From the NCBI GenBank assembly GCA_902805655.1, contig CADCTF010000122.1, positions 1-48,105 of the forward strand: DNA of 48,105 nt. The letters run 5' to 3'. Shown piece after piece: positions 35,601 to 47,402 of the stretch; positions within the stretch are counted from its first letter, which is position 1; every line of letters begins with the position of its first letter. Both the position numbers and the translations under genes were made by a program. This DNA is from an uncultured Acidimicrobiales bacterium (lineage in GTDB: Bacteria > Actinomycetota > Acidimicrobiia > Acidimicrobiales > CADCTF01). Under the pieces are notes generated by a model, which saw only the letters and a list, made by a program, of their open reading frames with translations, did not search any database and had not been told where the DNA came from.

Positions 35601-35836
35601 CCAGCGCCAGGGTTCGCCTCACCTTCCCGGAGGAGCTGATCCGGCAGCCCGTCCTCGCCCGACTGGTCCGCGAGTTCGACGTCGTGCCGAACATCCGACA
35701 GGCGAAGATCGAGGAGGCGGTGGGGTGGGTCGTCTGCGAGCTCGACGGCGACGACGCAGCCGTCGACCGCGCTCTGGAGTGGCTGCGGACGAGCGGCGTC
35801 CAGGTCGACCGGCTGTCCGATCCCCTCGAGAGCTGA
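35597..35836 (+). CDS. Stand-alone NIL-domain protein
   Basis: A 79-residue ferredoxin-like domain of the NIL family (PF09383): VRLTFPEELIRQPVLARLVREFDVVPNIRQAKIEE, then VGWVVCELDGDDAAVDRALEWLRTSGVQVDRL. NIL domains bind amino acids at the end of MetN methionine importers. As small proteins they also occur with sulfur-incorporation enzymes that make homocysteine in anaerobes. Here there is no ferredoxin half. ATG 35597 overlaps the larE stop (ATGA), so the pair is translated together. Confidence 0.85.
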   Translation: MTSARVRLTFPEELIRQPVLARLVREFDVVPNIRQAKIEEAVGWVVCELDGDDAAVDRALEWLRTSGVQVDRLSDPLES

Positions 35837-35876
35837 GCGTCCGGTCGACGAAGCCCTGCAGGAGCACGCCCAGGCC

Positions 35877-36299
35877 TTGTCGCGCGCCATCGTGGCCGCC
35901 CTGCCGGGCTGGGTGGAGCGCTGCGTGGTCAGCCGGCTGGCGGAGGCGCCGTCCCCCGAGGTGCTGGCCCTGATCGCAGACGCCGCCCGCACCACGCAGC
36001 GGGAGGTGGGGGCTGAGATCGAGTCGCTGCTGACCAAGGACATCGACGAGCAGCGCACGACGCCGTTGTCGGTGCTGCGCGACGCCGTCCGGTACCCCAC
36101 TGCGGTGCTCCGGTCCGCGGGAGCGACTCCGAGGGCACGGGCCGGATTCGACGCCGAACGCTTCCCCGACGACGACTACGACCTCACCCCCGCCCACCTG
36201 GCCGATGTCTCACCGGAGCTGGGCGAGCTGGGCCTCGTCTGGGGGGCGGCCAAGGCCTGGACGCACAAGGCGCGCCATGCACCGAAAGGACCGTCGTGA
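35877..36299 (+). CDS. Conserved-looking hypothetical protein
   Basis: About 140 residues, not recognised. The protein is helical and charged: IVAALPGWVERCVVSRLAEA, VLALIADAARTTQREVGAEIESLLTKDIDEQRTTPLSVLRDAVRYPTAVLR, then an acidic ending with DDYDLTPAHLADVSPELGELGLVWGAAKAWTHKARH. The start is uncertain. TTG 35877 is the first recognised start, but the frame is open and protein-like upstream (VDEALQEHAQALS), and CTG 35856 is possible. It overlaps the next gene by 4 nt (GTGA). Position after larE-NIL may be incidental. Confidence 0.65.
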   Translation: MSRAIVAALPGWVERCVVSRLAEAPSPEVLALIADAARTTQREVGAEIESLLTKDIDEQRTTPLSVLRDAVRYPTAVLRSAGATPRARAGFDAERFPDDDYDLTPAHLADVSPELGELGLVWGAAKAWTHKARHAPKGPS

Positions 36300-36604
36300 T
36301 CGCCGCCTACACCCGTGACCTCATGGATCGCTCGAAGATCCAGTCGGCCGCGCCCGACGTCAAGTTCGTCGCCCAGCCGGAGGCGCTGGTGGGCCTGGCC
36401 GGCGTCGAGGTCGTGATCGTGGATCTGGCCCAGCGTGGGGTGATGGAGGTGCTGCCTCGGCTGACCGCCTCCGGCGTCAGGGTGGTGGCCTACGGGAGCC
36501 ACGTGGACACCGCGATGCTGGACGCCGCCCGGGCCGCCGGGTGTGCCGAGGTGCTGCCACGCTCCAAGTTCTTCCGCGACATCGCCGGCCTGCTGGCCGG
36601 CTGA
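36296..36604 (+). CDS. Small receiver-like alpha/beta protein
   Basis: 102 residues with an alternating strand-helix pattern like a truncated receiver fold: MIAAYTRDLMDRSKI, VEVVIVDLAQRGVMEVLPRLTASGVRVVAYGSHVDTAMLDAARAAGCAEVLPRSKFFRDIAGLL. The second strand has an Asp (IVDL) at the place of a phospho-acceptor, but the acidic pair near the N-terminus is missing, so phosphorylation is doubtful. GTG 36296 overlaps the preceding stop. Function unknown. Confidence 0.7.
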   Translation: MIAAYTRDLMDRSKIQSAAPDVKFVAQPEALVGLAGVEVVIVDLAQRGVMEVLPRLTASGVRVVAYGSHVDTAMLDAARAAGCAEVLPRSKFFRDIAGLLAG

Positions 36605-36610
36605 GCTCCC

Positions 36611-36805
36611 TCAGGCGCCCGGTGGGTCGAGCCGCTGCCACCCGGCCTCGGAGACACGCCGGGGCTCGAAGAAGAGGCAGCCGTCCGGGCATGCGAACGG
36701 GTCCTCCTCGTTGGCGCCCAACCGGCACATCTCGACCCGCTCGCCGCCGCCGGTCGACCGGCCCACGTAGTGCCGGCAGTCCTCGCGCACGCGCCGTGGG
36801 TCCAT
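36611..36805 (-). CDS. Small four-cysteine protein, divergent from amtB
   Basis: A 64-residue protein with four cysteines spaced C-x16-C-x11-C-x3-C (EDCRHYVG, EMCRLG, FACPDGCLF). The arrangement suggests a zinc or iron-sulfur site. Not assignable to a known family. ATG 36805 is taken; ATG 36814 is an equally near alternative. The start is about 30 nt from a GlnR-type box that also serves amtB, so it may belong to the nitrogen response. Confidence 0.65.
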   Translation of the reverse strand: MDPRRVREDCRHYVGRSTGGGERVEMCRLGANEEDPFACPDGCLFFEPRRVSEAGWQRLDPPGA

Positions 36806-36834
36806 GACGTCCATGGTCGCATAGGCCAACACGG

Positions 36835-36872
36835 TTAACCGGCTGGAAACACATGGCACATCGACGAGAAAC
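36835..36872. promoter_or_regulatory. GlnR-type nitrogen-control box
   Basis: TTAAC-n6-GAAAC-n6-CACAT-n6-GAAAC. Both b-sites (GAAAC) are perfect, and all three spacers are exactly six bases, as in the actinobacterial GlnR consensus (GTnAC-n6-GAAAC repeated). The first a-site is close and the second is weak. It lies 67 nt before the amtB start, in the place where GlnR activates amtB-glnK-glnD in related organisms. Confidence 0.65.
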
Positions 36873-36939
36873 GTCGCCCCGCCAAGGTGACCCCAACCTG
36901 TCAGCGGGATGGGGCAAGAGACACGAGAGAAGGAGCGGC

Positions 36940-40732
<3,793 letters not shown>

Positions 40733-40819
40733 CCGACGGGCCATGACGGCAGGTGGCCCGTTCTGACCATCCCTCACGTCTCGTTCACCTCGGGGCAGCA
40801 ATGTGCCGACAACTGAGGC

Positions 40820-41566
40820 ATGAGCTCATCGCTGGCGCGCATCCTCGTCGTGGATGACGAGCCCGACATCCGGGACGTCATCGCCGTCACGCTCGAATCC
40901 GAGGGCTACTCGGTGACCGGCGCGCGAGACGCCATGGAGGCGTTCCACGTGCTCGACAGCGAGCCGCCGGATCTCGTCATCCTGGACCTGATGCTCCCGG
41001 CCATCGGCGGGGTGGAGATCCTCGATCGCATCCGGGATCGCACCGACATCCCAGTGCTGATCCTCTCCGCGCTCACCAGCGAGGACAACCGGGTGCGCAG
41101 CCTGCAGCTGGGGGCCGACGACTACGTGACCAAGCCGTTCTCGCCACGTGAGCTGGTGGCCCGGGTGCAGGCCCTCCTCCGTCGCGCCCAACGTGCCAAC
41201 CCGTCGAAGACGGTCAGCTTCCCGGGTTTGACCCTCGACCTGGGTGCCCGCGAGGTCTGGGTCCGCGGAGAGGTCGTCTCGCTCACGGCCAGGGAGTTCG
41301 ATCTGCTCGCCTTCCTCGCTTCGTCGCCCGGGCGCGTCTTCACCCGCCACCAGCTGCTGCGCGACGTGTGGAAGTCGTCGTCGGAGTGGCAGCAGGAGGG
41401 CACCGTGACGGAGCACGTCCGCCGGCTCCGCCAGAAGGTCGAAGAGGACCCTGACCGCCCCAGGTGGCTCCAGACGGTACGCAGCGTCGGGTACAAGTTC
41501 GAGCGCCGCACCACCGACCGGGAGATGCTCGCCGCTACCACCATCGCGGTGCCCGAGATCGGCTGA
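40820..41566 (+). CDS. OmpR/PhoB-family response regulator
   Basis: A 248-residue regulator. The receiver (residues 5-120) has VVDDEPDIRD, phospho-acceptor Asp56 in VILDLMLP, and YVTKPFSPRELVARV. The C-terminal winged helix (~135-230) has LDLGAREVWVRGEVVSLTAREFDLLAFL, RHQLLRDVW and VRRLRQKVEEDPDRPRWLQTVRSVGYKF, the standard OmpR DNA-binding domain. A 16-residue tail follows. The likely partner kinase is encoded at 42115-43650 on the other strand. Confidence 0.94.
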   Translation: MSSSLARILVVDDEPDIRDVIAVTLESEGYSVTGARDAMEAFHVLDSEPPDLVILDLMLPAIGGVEILDRIRDRTDIPVLILSALTSEDNRVRSLQLGADDYVTKPFSPRELVARVQALLRRAQRANPSKTVSFPGLTLDLGAREVWVRGEVVSLTAREFDLLAFLASSPGRVFTRHQLLRDVWKSSSEWQQEGTVTEHVRRLRQKVEEDPDRPRWLQTVRSVGYKFERRTTDREMLAATTIAVPEIG

Positions 41567-41607
41567 GTCGCACCGCGGCCGAGAGGGTGGCACCTCCGGC
41601 GGATGGG

Positions 41608-41623
41608 TAGCGTGCAACGGATG
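41608..41623 (+). promoter_or_regulatory. -10 box and leaderless start of the 41.6-kb gene
   Basis: TAGCGT (41608-41613), seven bases, ATG 41621. This favours ATG 41621 over the upstream in-frame GTG/ATG at 41603. Confidence 0.5.
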
Positions 41624-42118
41624 TCCGAAGTCGCCGACGCTGCCGATGACCATGTGGTCGTTCGGATGGTCGGCTTCCCGTCGCCGCTGATGCGCGAGGT
41701 CATCGAGCATCTGGAGGGTCTCCAGCGCGAGTTCACCCTGCTCGCCTCCAGCGAGCAGGCCCGAGGCGAGGTGCCCCGTCGCCTGCTCGAGATCGTCCGT
41801 GAGCTCCGGAAGGGCACGCCCCTGCCGCGCCGGGTCGACTCGGGCGGGTCGGGTGAGGACCGGACGTTTCACGTACCGCTCACCGCACTGCAGGCGCTGA
41901 TCCGCTTCTCCCGGGTGCTCGACGAGGCGGACTCCTACTGCCGCGATGGGGACTTCCTCCTGACGCTGCCCATGTCCGACGAGCTCGTTGCCTTCCGGCG
42001 CTGGTATTTGGGCGAGTTCGTGGCTCAGGTGCACGGCATGGAGCCGCTGTCCTGGGAGGAAGTGGACCGGGGAGCCGTGCTCGGCACCTCGGCGCTCCGG
42101 GGAGAGACCGACAGCTAG
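41621..42118 (+). CDS. Hypothetical protein between the response regulator and the histidine kinase
   Basis: 165 residues, not recognised. The start VVVRMVGFPSPLMREVIEHLEGLQREFTLLA and the middle VPLTALQALIRFSRVLDEADSYCRDGDFLLTLPMSDELVAFRRWYLGEFVAQVHG look like a compact alpha/beta protein. There is a charged loop with SGGSGED at the centre. The gene is co-oriented with the regulator and converges on the kinase, sharing the stop sequence CTAG. That position suggests an accessory role in the same signalling system, but no domain shows it. Confidence 0.65.
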   Translation: MSEVADAADDHVVVRMVGFPSPLMREVIEHLEGLQREFTLLASSEQARGEVPRRLLEIVRELRKGTPLPRRVDSGGSGEDRTFHVPLTALQALIRFSRVLDEADSYCRDGDFLLTLPMSDELVAFRRWYLGEFVAQVHGMEPLSWEEVDRGAVLGTSALRGETDS

Positions 42119-43650
42119 AAGGTGACCCGCTCGGCGGCGCGAAGGCGGATGCGCACCGCCGTGCCGCCGCCATCGCTGTCGTCCACCCACACCTCGCCGC
42201 TGCACGTGGCCACCAGGCCCTGGACGATGGAGAGACCGAGGCCGATGCCGGCCGTCGAGCGGTGCGCGTCACTGCGGAAGAACCGCTCGAAGACTCGAGC
42301 GCGGTCAGCTGGGGCGATGCCGGTGCCGTGGTCGATGACCGAGACCAGCACCGACTCGCCGTCCGGATCGGCGGCGACGACCACCCGCACGGGAGCCCCG
42401 CCGTACTTGAACGCGTTGTCCACCAGGTTGGTGATGATGCGGCGCAAGGCGTCGGACCGGGCCAGCACGTGGACCTCGTTCGCTGCGTCGACCTCGACCG
42501 TGCGCCCGGTGACCGCGTACTCGGCCGCGAGGTCGTGAGCGACGTCGCTGGCGTTGATGCCGGCCAGAGGAGGGGGGCTCTCCGCCTCCAGGCGGGCGGC
42601 CATGAGCAGGTCCTCGATCATCTGCGCGAGGCGGGATGCCTGCCGATCGGCCATGTCCGTGAGCTCGGCCCGCTGAAGCGAGGTGAGCGTCCGCCGCTGC
42701 ATCATCTTGGTGCAGGCGACGAGCGACGTGAGGGGGGTGCGCAGGTCATGGCTGATGGCGGCCAGGAACTCCGTCTTGCGCGTCTCGAGCTCGACCAGCT
42801 CGGCGACGTGGTTGCGCTCGACCTCGTAGAGCCGAGCGTTGCCGATCGCCGCAGCCGCCTGCTCGGCGAAGAGGGAGAGGGCCCGGAGGTCGTACTCGGT
42901 GAAGGCGCTGTCCTCCCTGCCGTTGATGTTCAGCACACCCAGCAGCTCGTCCCGGCGGATCAACGGGACGCAGAGCGCCGAGCTCACCTGGTGCCGACGG
43001 CCGCCGGTGCTGCCGCTCACCAGGGCGGCCTCGCGACTTCGCGCCACCTGGCCGGCGACGCCCTCGTCGATCGAGCTCTCGGTGCCGAGGAGCTCGTCGC
43101 TGCCCTGAGCGCAGACCACCGACAGCACCGCCCCCTCGAGCAACATGATGGAGCCGGCATCGCTGCGCAGCAGCTGGGTGGCGCTGCCGAGGATGATGTC
43201 GAGCACCGACTCGAGCTCGAGCACCGAGTTGATGGCCTTGCCGGCCTCGAGGAGCGCGCTCACCTCGGACAGCCGATTGGCGAGAGCCGAGGAGAGGACC
43301 CGCTCGTCGACCAGCAGGCGGGTGAGGCGTCGAAGGTGTCGCTCCTTCTCGATGGTGTAAGCGACGAACCCGGCGGTGAGCGCCACCATGCTGAGTCGCA
43401 GCACCGTGGGGCTGACGAACCCCGGTCGGGCACTCGGCCACAGCGACGCCATGGCCATGGTGGCCACGGCTCCGACCAGCAGCAGGAGGCTGACGAGCCA
43501 CAGCTGGAGCCGGCGTCGCTCGACGTCCTCCAGGGTCGGTAGCGCCAGCTGGCGAAGGCCGACGAGGCGCGCCTGCTCGACGACCGCCGCTGGCGACGAC
43601 GCAGCTCCAGGAGCTCGGGCCGACGCCGGGGGTTCGCTCTCGTCTTGCAC
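42115..43650 (-). CDS. Membrane histidine kinase with GAF domain
   Basis: A 511-residue sensor kinase. Two transmembrane helices (residues ~49-70 and ~82-100) with hardly any external loop are followed by a coiled linker and a GAF domain (~130-275: LLRSDAGSIMLLEG to FAEQAAAAIGNARLYE). HisKA follows with His301 in AAISHDLRTPLTSL, then HATPase_c (TNLVDNAFKYGG, DHGTGIAPADRARVFERFF, GIGLGLSIVQGLV). The signal is probably sensed inside or in the membrane. I start at GTG 43650 because GGAG lies 5 nt upstream; GTG 43662 and 43653 are alternatives. It probably phosphorylates the OmpR-type regulator encoded convergently. Confidence 0.9.
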   Translation of the reverse strand: MQDESEPPASARAPGAASSPAAVVEQARLVGLRQLALPTLEDVERRRLQLWLVSLLLLVGAVATMAMASLWPSARPGFVSPTVLRLSMVALTAGFVAYTIEKERHLRRLTRLLVDERVLSSALANRLSEVSALLEAGKAINSVLELESVLDIILGSATQLLRSDAGSIMLLEGAVLSVVCAQGSDELLGTESSIDEGVAGQVARSREAALVSGSTGGRRHQVSSALCVPLIRRDELLGVLNINGREDSAFTEYDLRALSLFAEQAAAAIGNARLYEVERNHVAELVELETRKTEFLAAISHDLRTPLTSLVACTKMMQRRTLTSLQRAELTDMADRQASRLAQMIEDLLMAARLEAESPPPLAGINASDVAHDLAAEYAVTGRTVEVDAANEVHVLARSDALRRIITNLVDNAFKYGGAPVRVVVAADPDGESVLVSVIDHGTGIAPADRARVFERFFRSDAHRSTAGIGLGLSIVQGLVATCSGEVWVDDSDGGGTAVRIRLRAAERVTF

Positions 43651-43720
43651 CACTGCTCCCACGGACTGGTTGTCGACCCGTTGGGTTGCGAAGCGAATAG
43701 CTAGTTGTGACCAATCGGTG

Positions 43721-44215
43721 TCATGGCCCGGCGTCACCCTCCGCCGGCGGAACGAGTTGCACGAGCAGCGCTTCGACGATGCTGGTGCGTCCACCAGTGC
43801 GCTCCCACTCATCGCCGATGCGCCGGTGATCGACGAGTCCCACGGCGTCGGGCTCGAGCCCGAGGGCAGCCACGACGGCGGCGCGCAAGGTGGCCGGCTC
43901 CACCTCGTCGCCGTAGGCGGCGAACGCCTCGAGGCCGTCCCAGAGCGCCTCGGGACGCACCGGTGGGTCGGCGCCGGCCACGACGGCCAGGGCCACCTGC
44001 GGGAAGAGGTCGTACGTGTCGATTCCCTTGGGCCGGGAGAAGCCGGCCACCGGGTGCAGGCGCCACTCCAGCGTGATGTCGCCCGGCCCGTTGTCAGCGA
44101 GCCAGGTCTGTGAGCCGTTCACGTAGGCGTCGACCGGGTCCCCGAGGTGCTCGTCCAGCGCGGCCACCACCGCGTCCGAGATGCGCCACACGCACGTCGC
44201 CGTCAGGGATCCCAT
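43721..44215 (-). CDS. Hypothetical protein
   Basis: 164 residues, family not recognised. It starts MGSLTATCVWRISDAVVAALDEHLGDPVDAYVNGSQTWL and continues with ITLEWRLHPVAGFSRPKGIDTYDLF and ALWDGLEAFAAYGDEVEPATLRAAVVAALGLEPDAVGLVDHR. No membrane helix or signal is seen. It appears to be a soluble conserved actinobacterial protein. ATG 44215 lies 64 nt from the divergent spermidine-synthase-like gene, with a GAGAAT box 6 nt upstream. The very long frame that continues past it is antisense noise. Confidence 0.65.
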   Translation of the reverse strand: MGSLTATCVWRISDAVVAALDEHLGDPVDAYVNGSQTWLADNGPGDITLEWRLHPVAGFSRPKGIDTYDLFPQVALAVVAGADPPVRPEALWDGLEAFAAYGDEVEPATLRAAVVAALGLEPDAVGLVDHRRIGDEWERTGGRTSIVEALLVQLVPPAEGDAGP

Positions 44216-44278
44216 CGGCCCATTCTCGCCGCCGTGCGCCGATGCGTGGTTCTCCGGACGGTCGGCCAGAATCGGGCC

Positions 44279-45718
44279 ATGCCGAGCGCGCCGTCGACGC
44301 TGCGCCCGTGGGCTGCAGCCGCGCTGGTCGGCGGCGCCTCCGCGGCCACGCTCGTGGTGGAGATCGTGGCCATCCGACTGCTGGCGCCCTTCATCGGCCT
44401 GACCCTCGAGGTCTACACCAGCGTCATCGGGGTCATCCTCGGCGCCATCGCGCTCGGCGCCTGGATCGGCGGCACCGCCGCGGATCGGCGGGATCCCCGC
44501 ACGCTCCTCGGTCCCCTCCTCGTCGCCGGAGGCCTCACCACCATGGCGTCCGTGCCGCTCGTGAACGTCTTCGGCCGGGTCGTGGTGGGTGGCGGGCCGG
44601 CGGAGAGCGTTTTCCTGGCGGCCGCCTGCTTCCTGCTTCCCGGCATCCTCTTGTCGACCGTGCCGCCCCTCGTCGTGAAGCTGCAGCTCCGCGATCTCTC
44701 CTCGACCGGCCACGTCGTCGGGCGGCTGTCGGCCATCGGCACGGCCGGGGCACTCGTCGGCACCTTCGTCGCCGGCTTCGTCCTGCTCCCGCTGTGGCCC
44801 GGCTCGCGCATCGTGATGGTGGTGGGCGCGGCGCTCGCCGTGGCGGGTGCTGCGCTGGCGTTGACCCGCGGTGCTGCAGTCGCCGCCTCGGTGGTGCTGC
44901 TCCTCGGCGGCTTCAGCGGCCCCACGCTGAGCGCCTGCGACTGGGAGACCCGCTACTCGTGCGTCCGCCTGGACCAAGACCCGGAGCGGGAGTCCGGCCG
45001 CGTGCTGTGGATCGACACCCTGAGGCACAGCTACGTCGACCTGGACGATCCGGCGCACCTCGAGTTCCAGTACACCCAGGGCCTCGCCGTGCTGATCGAC
45101 GGCTTGAGCGACGCCGGGCCCCGACGCGGCCTCCACATCGGCGGTGGAGGCTTCACCATGCCGCGCTACCTGGCCGCGACCCGGCCCGGTTCCACCGCCA
45201 CGGTGGTGGAGATCGACCCCGACCTCGTCGAGATCACCGGCGAACGCCTCGGTGGCCGGGACATCCCGGGCACCACCGTCGTCGCGGCTGACGGGCGCGT
45301 CGCCATCCTTCACCCTGACGCCGCGTCCTTCGACCTGGTGGTGGGCGACGCCTTCGCCGGGCTGTCGGTGCCTTGGCACCTGACCACGCGAGAGCTCGTC
45401 TCGCAGGTGCACCGCGTGCTCGACGACGACGGTCTGTACGTGCTCAACCTCATCGACAACCCACCCTTCCGGTTCGCCGCGGCCGAGGTCACGACGCTGC
45501 AGGACGTCTTCGCGCACGTGCTGCTGGCGCTGCCGGCCGACGGTGCTCGGGGCAACGCCCTCGTGGCTGCGGCGAGGACGCCGCTCGAGGGAGACGCGGT
45601 TGCCGGCCGGCTCGCAGCCCTCGGCTTTCGCCTGGTGCCGCCGGACGAGCTGGCTCTGCTGGTCGACGGGAGCGCCGTGCTCACGGACGACTACGCGCCC
45701 GTCGACCACCTCCAGTAG
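44279..45718 (+). CDS. Spermidine-synthase-like protein fused to a membrane domain
   Basis: A 479-residue fusion. Residues ~10-225 form six or seven transmembrane helices (VGGASAATLVVEIVAIRLLAPFIGL at the start resembles MFS-like domains found before SpeE). The C-terminal ~250 residues resemble spermidine synthase: LHIGGGGFTMPRYLAATRPGS (nucleotide loop), VVEIDPDLVEI, and FDLVVGDAFAGLSVPWHLTTREL. The D-A-F in place of the usual DxTDP-type acid suggests it may not make polyamines. Such fusions are common in actinobacteria and their role is unsettled. ATG 44279 follows CAGAAT by 6 nt. Confidence 0.85.
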   Translation: MPSAPSTLRPWAAAALVGGASAATLVVEIVAIRLLAPFIGLTLEVYTSVIGVILGAIALGAWIGGTAADRRDPRTLLGPLLVAGGLTTMASVPLVNVFGRVVVGGGPAESVFLAAACFLLPGILLSTVPPLVVKLQLRDLSSTGHVVGRLSAIGTAGALVGTFVAGFVLLPLWPGSRIVMVVGAALAVAGAALALTRGAAVAASVVLLLGGFSGPTLSACDWETRYSCVRLDQDPERESGRVLWIDTLRHSYVDLDDPAHLEFQYTQGLAVLIDGLSDAGPRRGLHIGGGGFTMPRYLAATRPGSTATVVEIDPDLVEITGERLGGRDIPGTTVVAADGRVAILHPDAASFDLVVGDAFAGLSVPWHLTTRELVSQVHRVLDDDGLYVLNLIDNPPFRFAAAEVTTLQDVFAHVLLALPADGARGNALVAAARTPLEGDAVAGRLAALGFRLVPPDELALLVDGSAVLTDDYAPVDHLQ

Positions 45719-45809
45719 CCCGCCGGCGGTAACACGGCGTTGTTCGGCCGGGCCACCGCCCGAAACCTCCGCCTCGTACCGTCGCCAGTGACCGAAGGAG
45801 GAGCCGCGG

Positions 45810-46427
45810 ATGCCGTTGGTGGCCATGAGAGTCGAGCTGGTGGACGAACCGAACGCCATGGCGCGCATCGCCGCGGCGCTGGGTGCGGCGGAGGTCAACA
45901 TCGTGGACATCGACGTGCACGAGCTCGACGGGAGCCACGTGTGCGACGAGCTGGTGCTCGACATGCCCGATCGAATGAACCCGGGAGGCCTCCGGCAGGT
46001 GCTGGTGGAGGCGGGGGCGACGTCCGTGCTGTCGGTGCCGTTCGACCAGCGCCGCATGGACGCAGTGGTGCGCTGCCTCGATGCCATCCTGGCCACGCTG
46101 CACGCCGACGCCGAGGACCAGCTGACGGCGGCCATCTGTGGGTTGGTGCCGGTGGACGAGCTGGAGATCCGCAGCATCGACGAGCTCGGAGGCCTCGACC
46201 CCGACGGCAGCCGTCTCCGCGCCGGCACGCCGGTGGCCCGGCGGGTGGACATCGACGGACGGCCTCGGTGGGTGCTCGCCCTGCCGATCACCGAAGGGGA
46301 GCGCGCCGAGTCGGCTGTGCTGGTGGCCCGCATCGGGCTGCGCTTCTCCGCCACCGAGATCGCCCGGCTGCGCAGCGTGCTGCGGTTGCACCAGCACCTG
46401 TCCCGCGCGGGCGCGCTGCGGAGCTGA
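45810..46427 (+). CDS. ACT-domain protein
   Basis: 205 residues. An N-terminal ACT domain (RVELVDEPNAMARIAAALGAAEVNIVDIDVHELDGSHVCDELVLD, ~residues 5-70) would bind an amino acid. The rest (CLDAILATLHADAEDQLTAAICGLV, then a beta-rich region with ARRVDIDGRPRWVLALPITEGERAESAVLVAR) resembles a degraded GAF-like domain. No catalytic or DNA-binding part is seen, so a sensor role is likely. ATG 45810 has GAAGGAGGAG upstream, and TACCGT at 45776-45781 may be its -10 box. Confidence 0.8.
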   Translation: MPLVAMRVELVDEPNAMARIAAALGAAEVNIVDIDVHELDGSHVCDELVLDMPDRMNPGGLRQVLVEAGATSVLSVPFDQRRMDAVVRCLDAILATLHADAEDQLTAAICGLVPVDELEIRSIDELGGLDPDGSRLRAGTPVARRVDIDGRPRWVLALPITEGERAESAVLVARIGLRFSATEIARLRSVLRLHQHLSRAGALRS

Positions 46428-46456
46428 GCCCTCCAGAGCGTCGACCGAGCCGGCTG

Positions 46457-46472
46457 TAGGTTGCTGGCTGTG
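46457..46472 (+). promoter_or_regulatory. -10 box and leaderless start of the epimerase gene
   Basis: TAGGTT (46457-46462), seven bases, GTG 46470. It decides the start: MRALVTGAAGFIGSH, just at the beginning of the Rossmann fold. Confidence 0.5.
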
Positions 46473-47396
46473 CGGGCACTGGTGACGGGCGCCGCCGGAT
46501 TCATCGGCTCCCACCTCTGCGAGCGACTTCTCCGGGACGGCTGGGACGTGCGAGGCGCCGACTGCTTCACCCCCCACTACGGCCGGGCCGTGAAGGAAGC
46601 CAACGTCGCCACCCTTCGCGCCTCGTCTCGGTTCGAGCTGGCCGAGGTCGACCTTCGTCTCGCCGACTCCGCGGCGCTCGTGGCCGGTTGCGACACCGTG
46701 TTCCATCTGGCGGCGCAGCCCGGTGTCCGGACCTCGTGGTCCGACGGCTTCGCGCTCCACGACGACGCCAACGTGAGAGTGACGCAGCGTCTGCTCGAGG
46801 CGGTGGCGCAGCACCCCGTGCAGCGCTTCGTCTACACCTCGAGCGCCTCCGTCTACGGCAACGACGGCACGGAGCCGTCGAGGGAGACCGACCTTCCCCG
46901 GCCGCTCAGCCCGTACGGGGTGACGAAGCTGGCCGCCGAGCACCTGTGCGCCGCCTACGCCGCGAGCTTCGGCGTGCCGAGCATCGCCCTTCGGCTGTTC
47001 TCCGTCTACGGGCCACGACAGCGGCCCGACATGGCCCTGCATCGCATGATCGGTGCAGCTCGGGACCGAGCTCCGTTCGAGGTGTTCGGCTCCGGTGAGC
47101 AGGTGCGCGACCTCACCTTCGTGGCCGACGCAGTGGATGCCGTGGCACGGGCCGGCACGCGACCGGTCGATGGCTACGCGGTTCTCAACGTGGCCGGCGG
47201 GCAGCCCACCACAGTGGTCGAGCTGGCCCGGCTGGTCGGCCGGCTCACGGGCGTGGAGCTCGCCCTGGTCCACCTCGAGGCGCACCCCGGAGACGCAGCG
47301 CGGACCTGCGCTGATCTCAGCCTCGCCCGCTCGCTTCTGGGGTGGTCACCGAGCACTGGGCTGGAGGAGGGCGTCGCAGCGCAGATCGACTCCTGA
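46470..47396 (+). CDS. NAD-dependent nucleotide-sugar epimerase/dehydratase
   Basis: A 308-residue extended SDR. It has the dinucleotide loop VTGAAGFIGSHL, VFHLAAQPGVRTSW, the catalytic Tyr-Lys in YGVTKLAAEHLC with TSSASVYGN, and LRLFSVYGPRQRPDMALHRM, as in UDP-glucuronate or UDP-glucose 4-epimerases. It likely makes a sugar nucleotide for envelope polysaccharide. The next gene, CapD-like, converges on it (6 nt between stops) and belongs to the same kind of pathway. Confidence 0.9.
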   Translation: MRALVTGAAGFIGSHLCERLLRDGWDVRGADCFTPHYGRAVKEANVATLRASSRFELAEVDLRLADSAALVAGCDTVFHLAAQPGVRTSWSDGFALHDDANVRVTQRLLEAVAQHPVQRFVYTSSASVYGNDGTEPSRETDLPRPLSPYGVTKLAAEHLCAAYAASFGVPSIALRLFSVYGPRQRPDMALHRMIGAARDRAPFEVFGSGEQVRDLTFVADAVDAVARAGTRPVDGYAVLNVAGGQPTTVVELARLVGRLTGVELALVHLEAHPGDAARTCADLSLARSLLGWSPSTGLEEGVAAQIDS

Positions 47397-47402
47397 GTGG
47401 GC

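Noticed and set aside
43721-46570. A 949-codon open frame on the minus strand
   Set aside because: Only its last 164 codons (from ATG 44215) look like protein. The rest is antisense to the spermidine-synthase-like and ACT genes, with Arg/Gly/Gln-rich noise.
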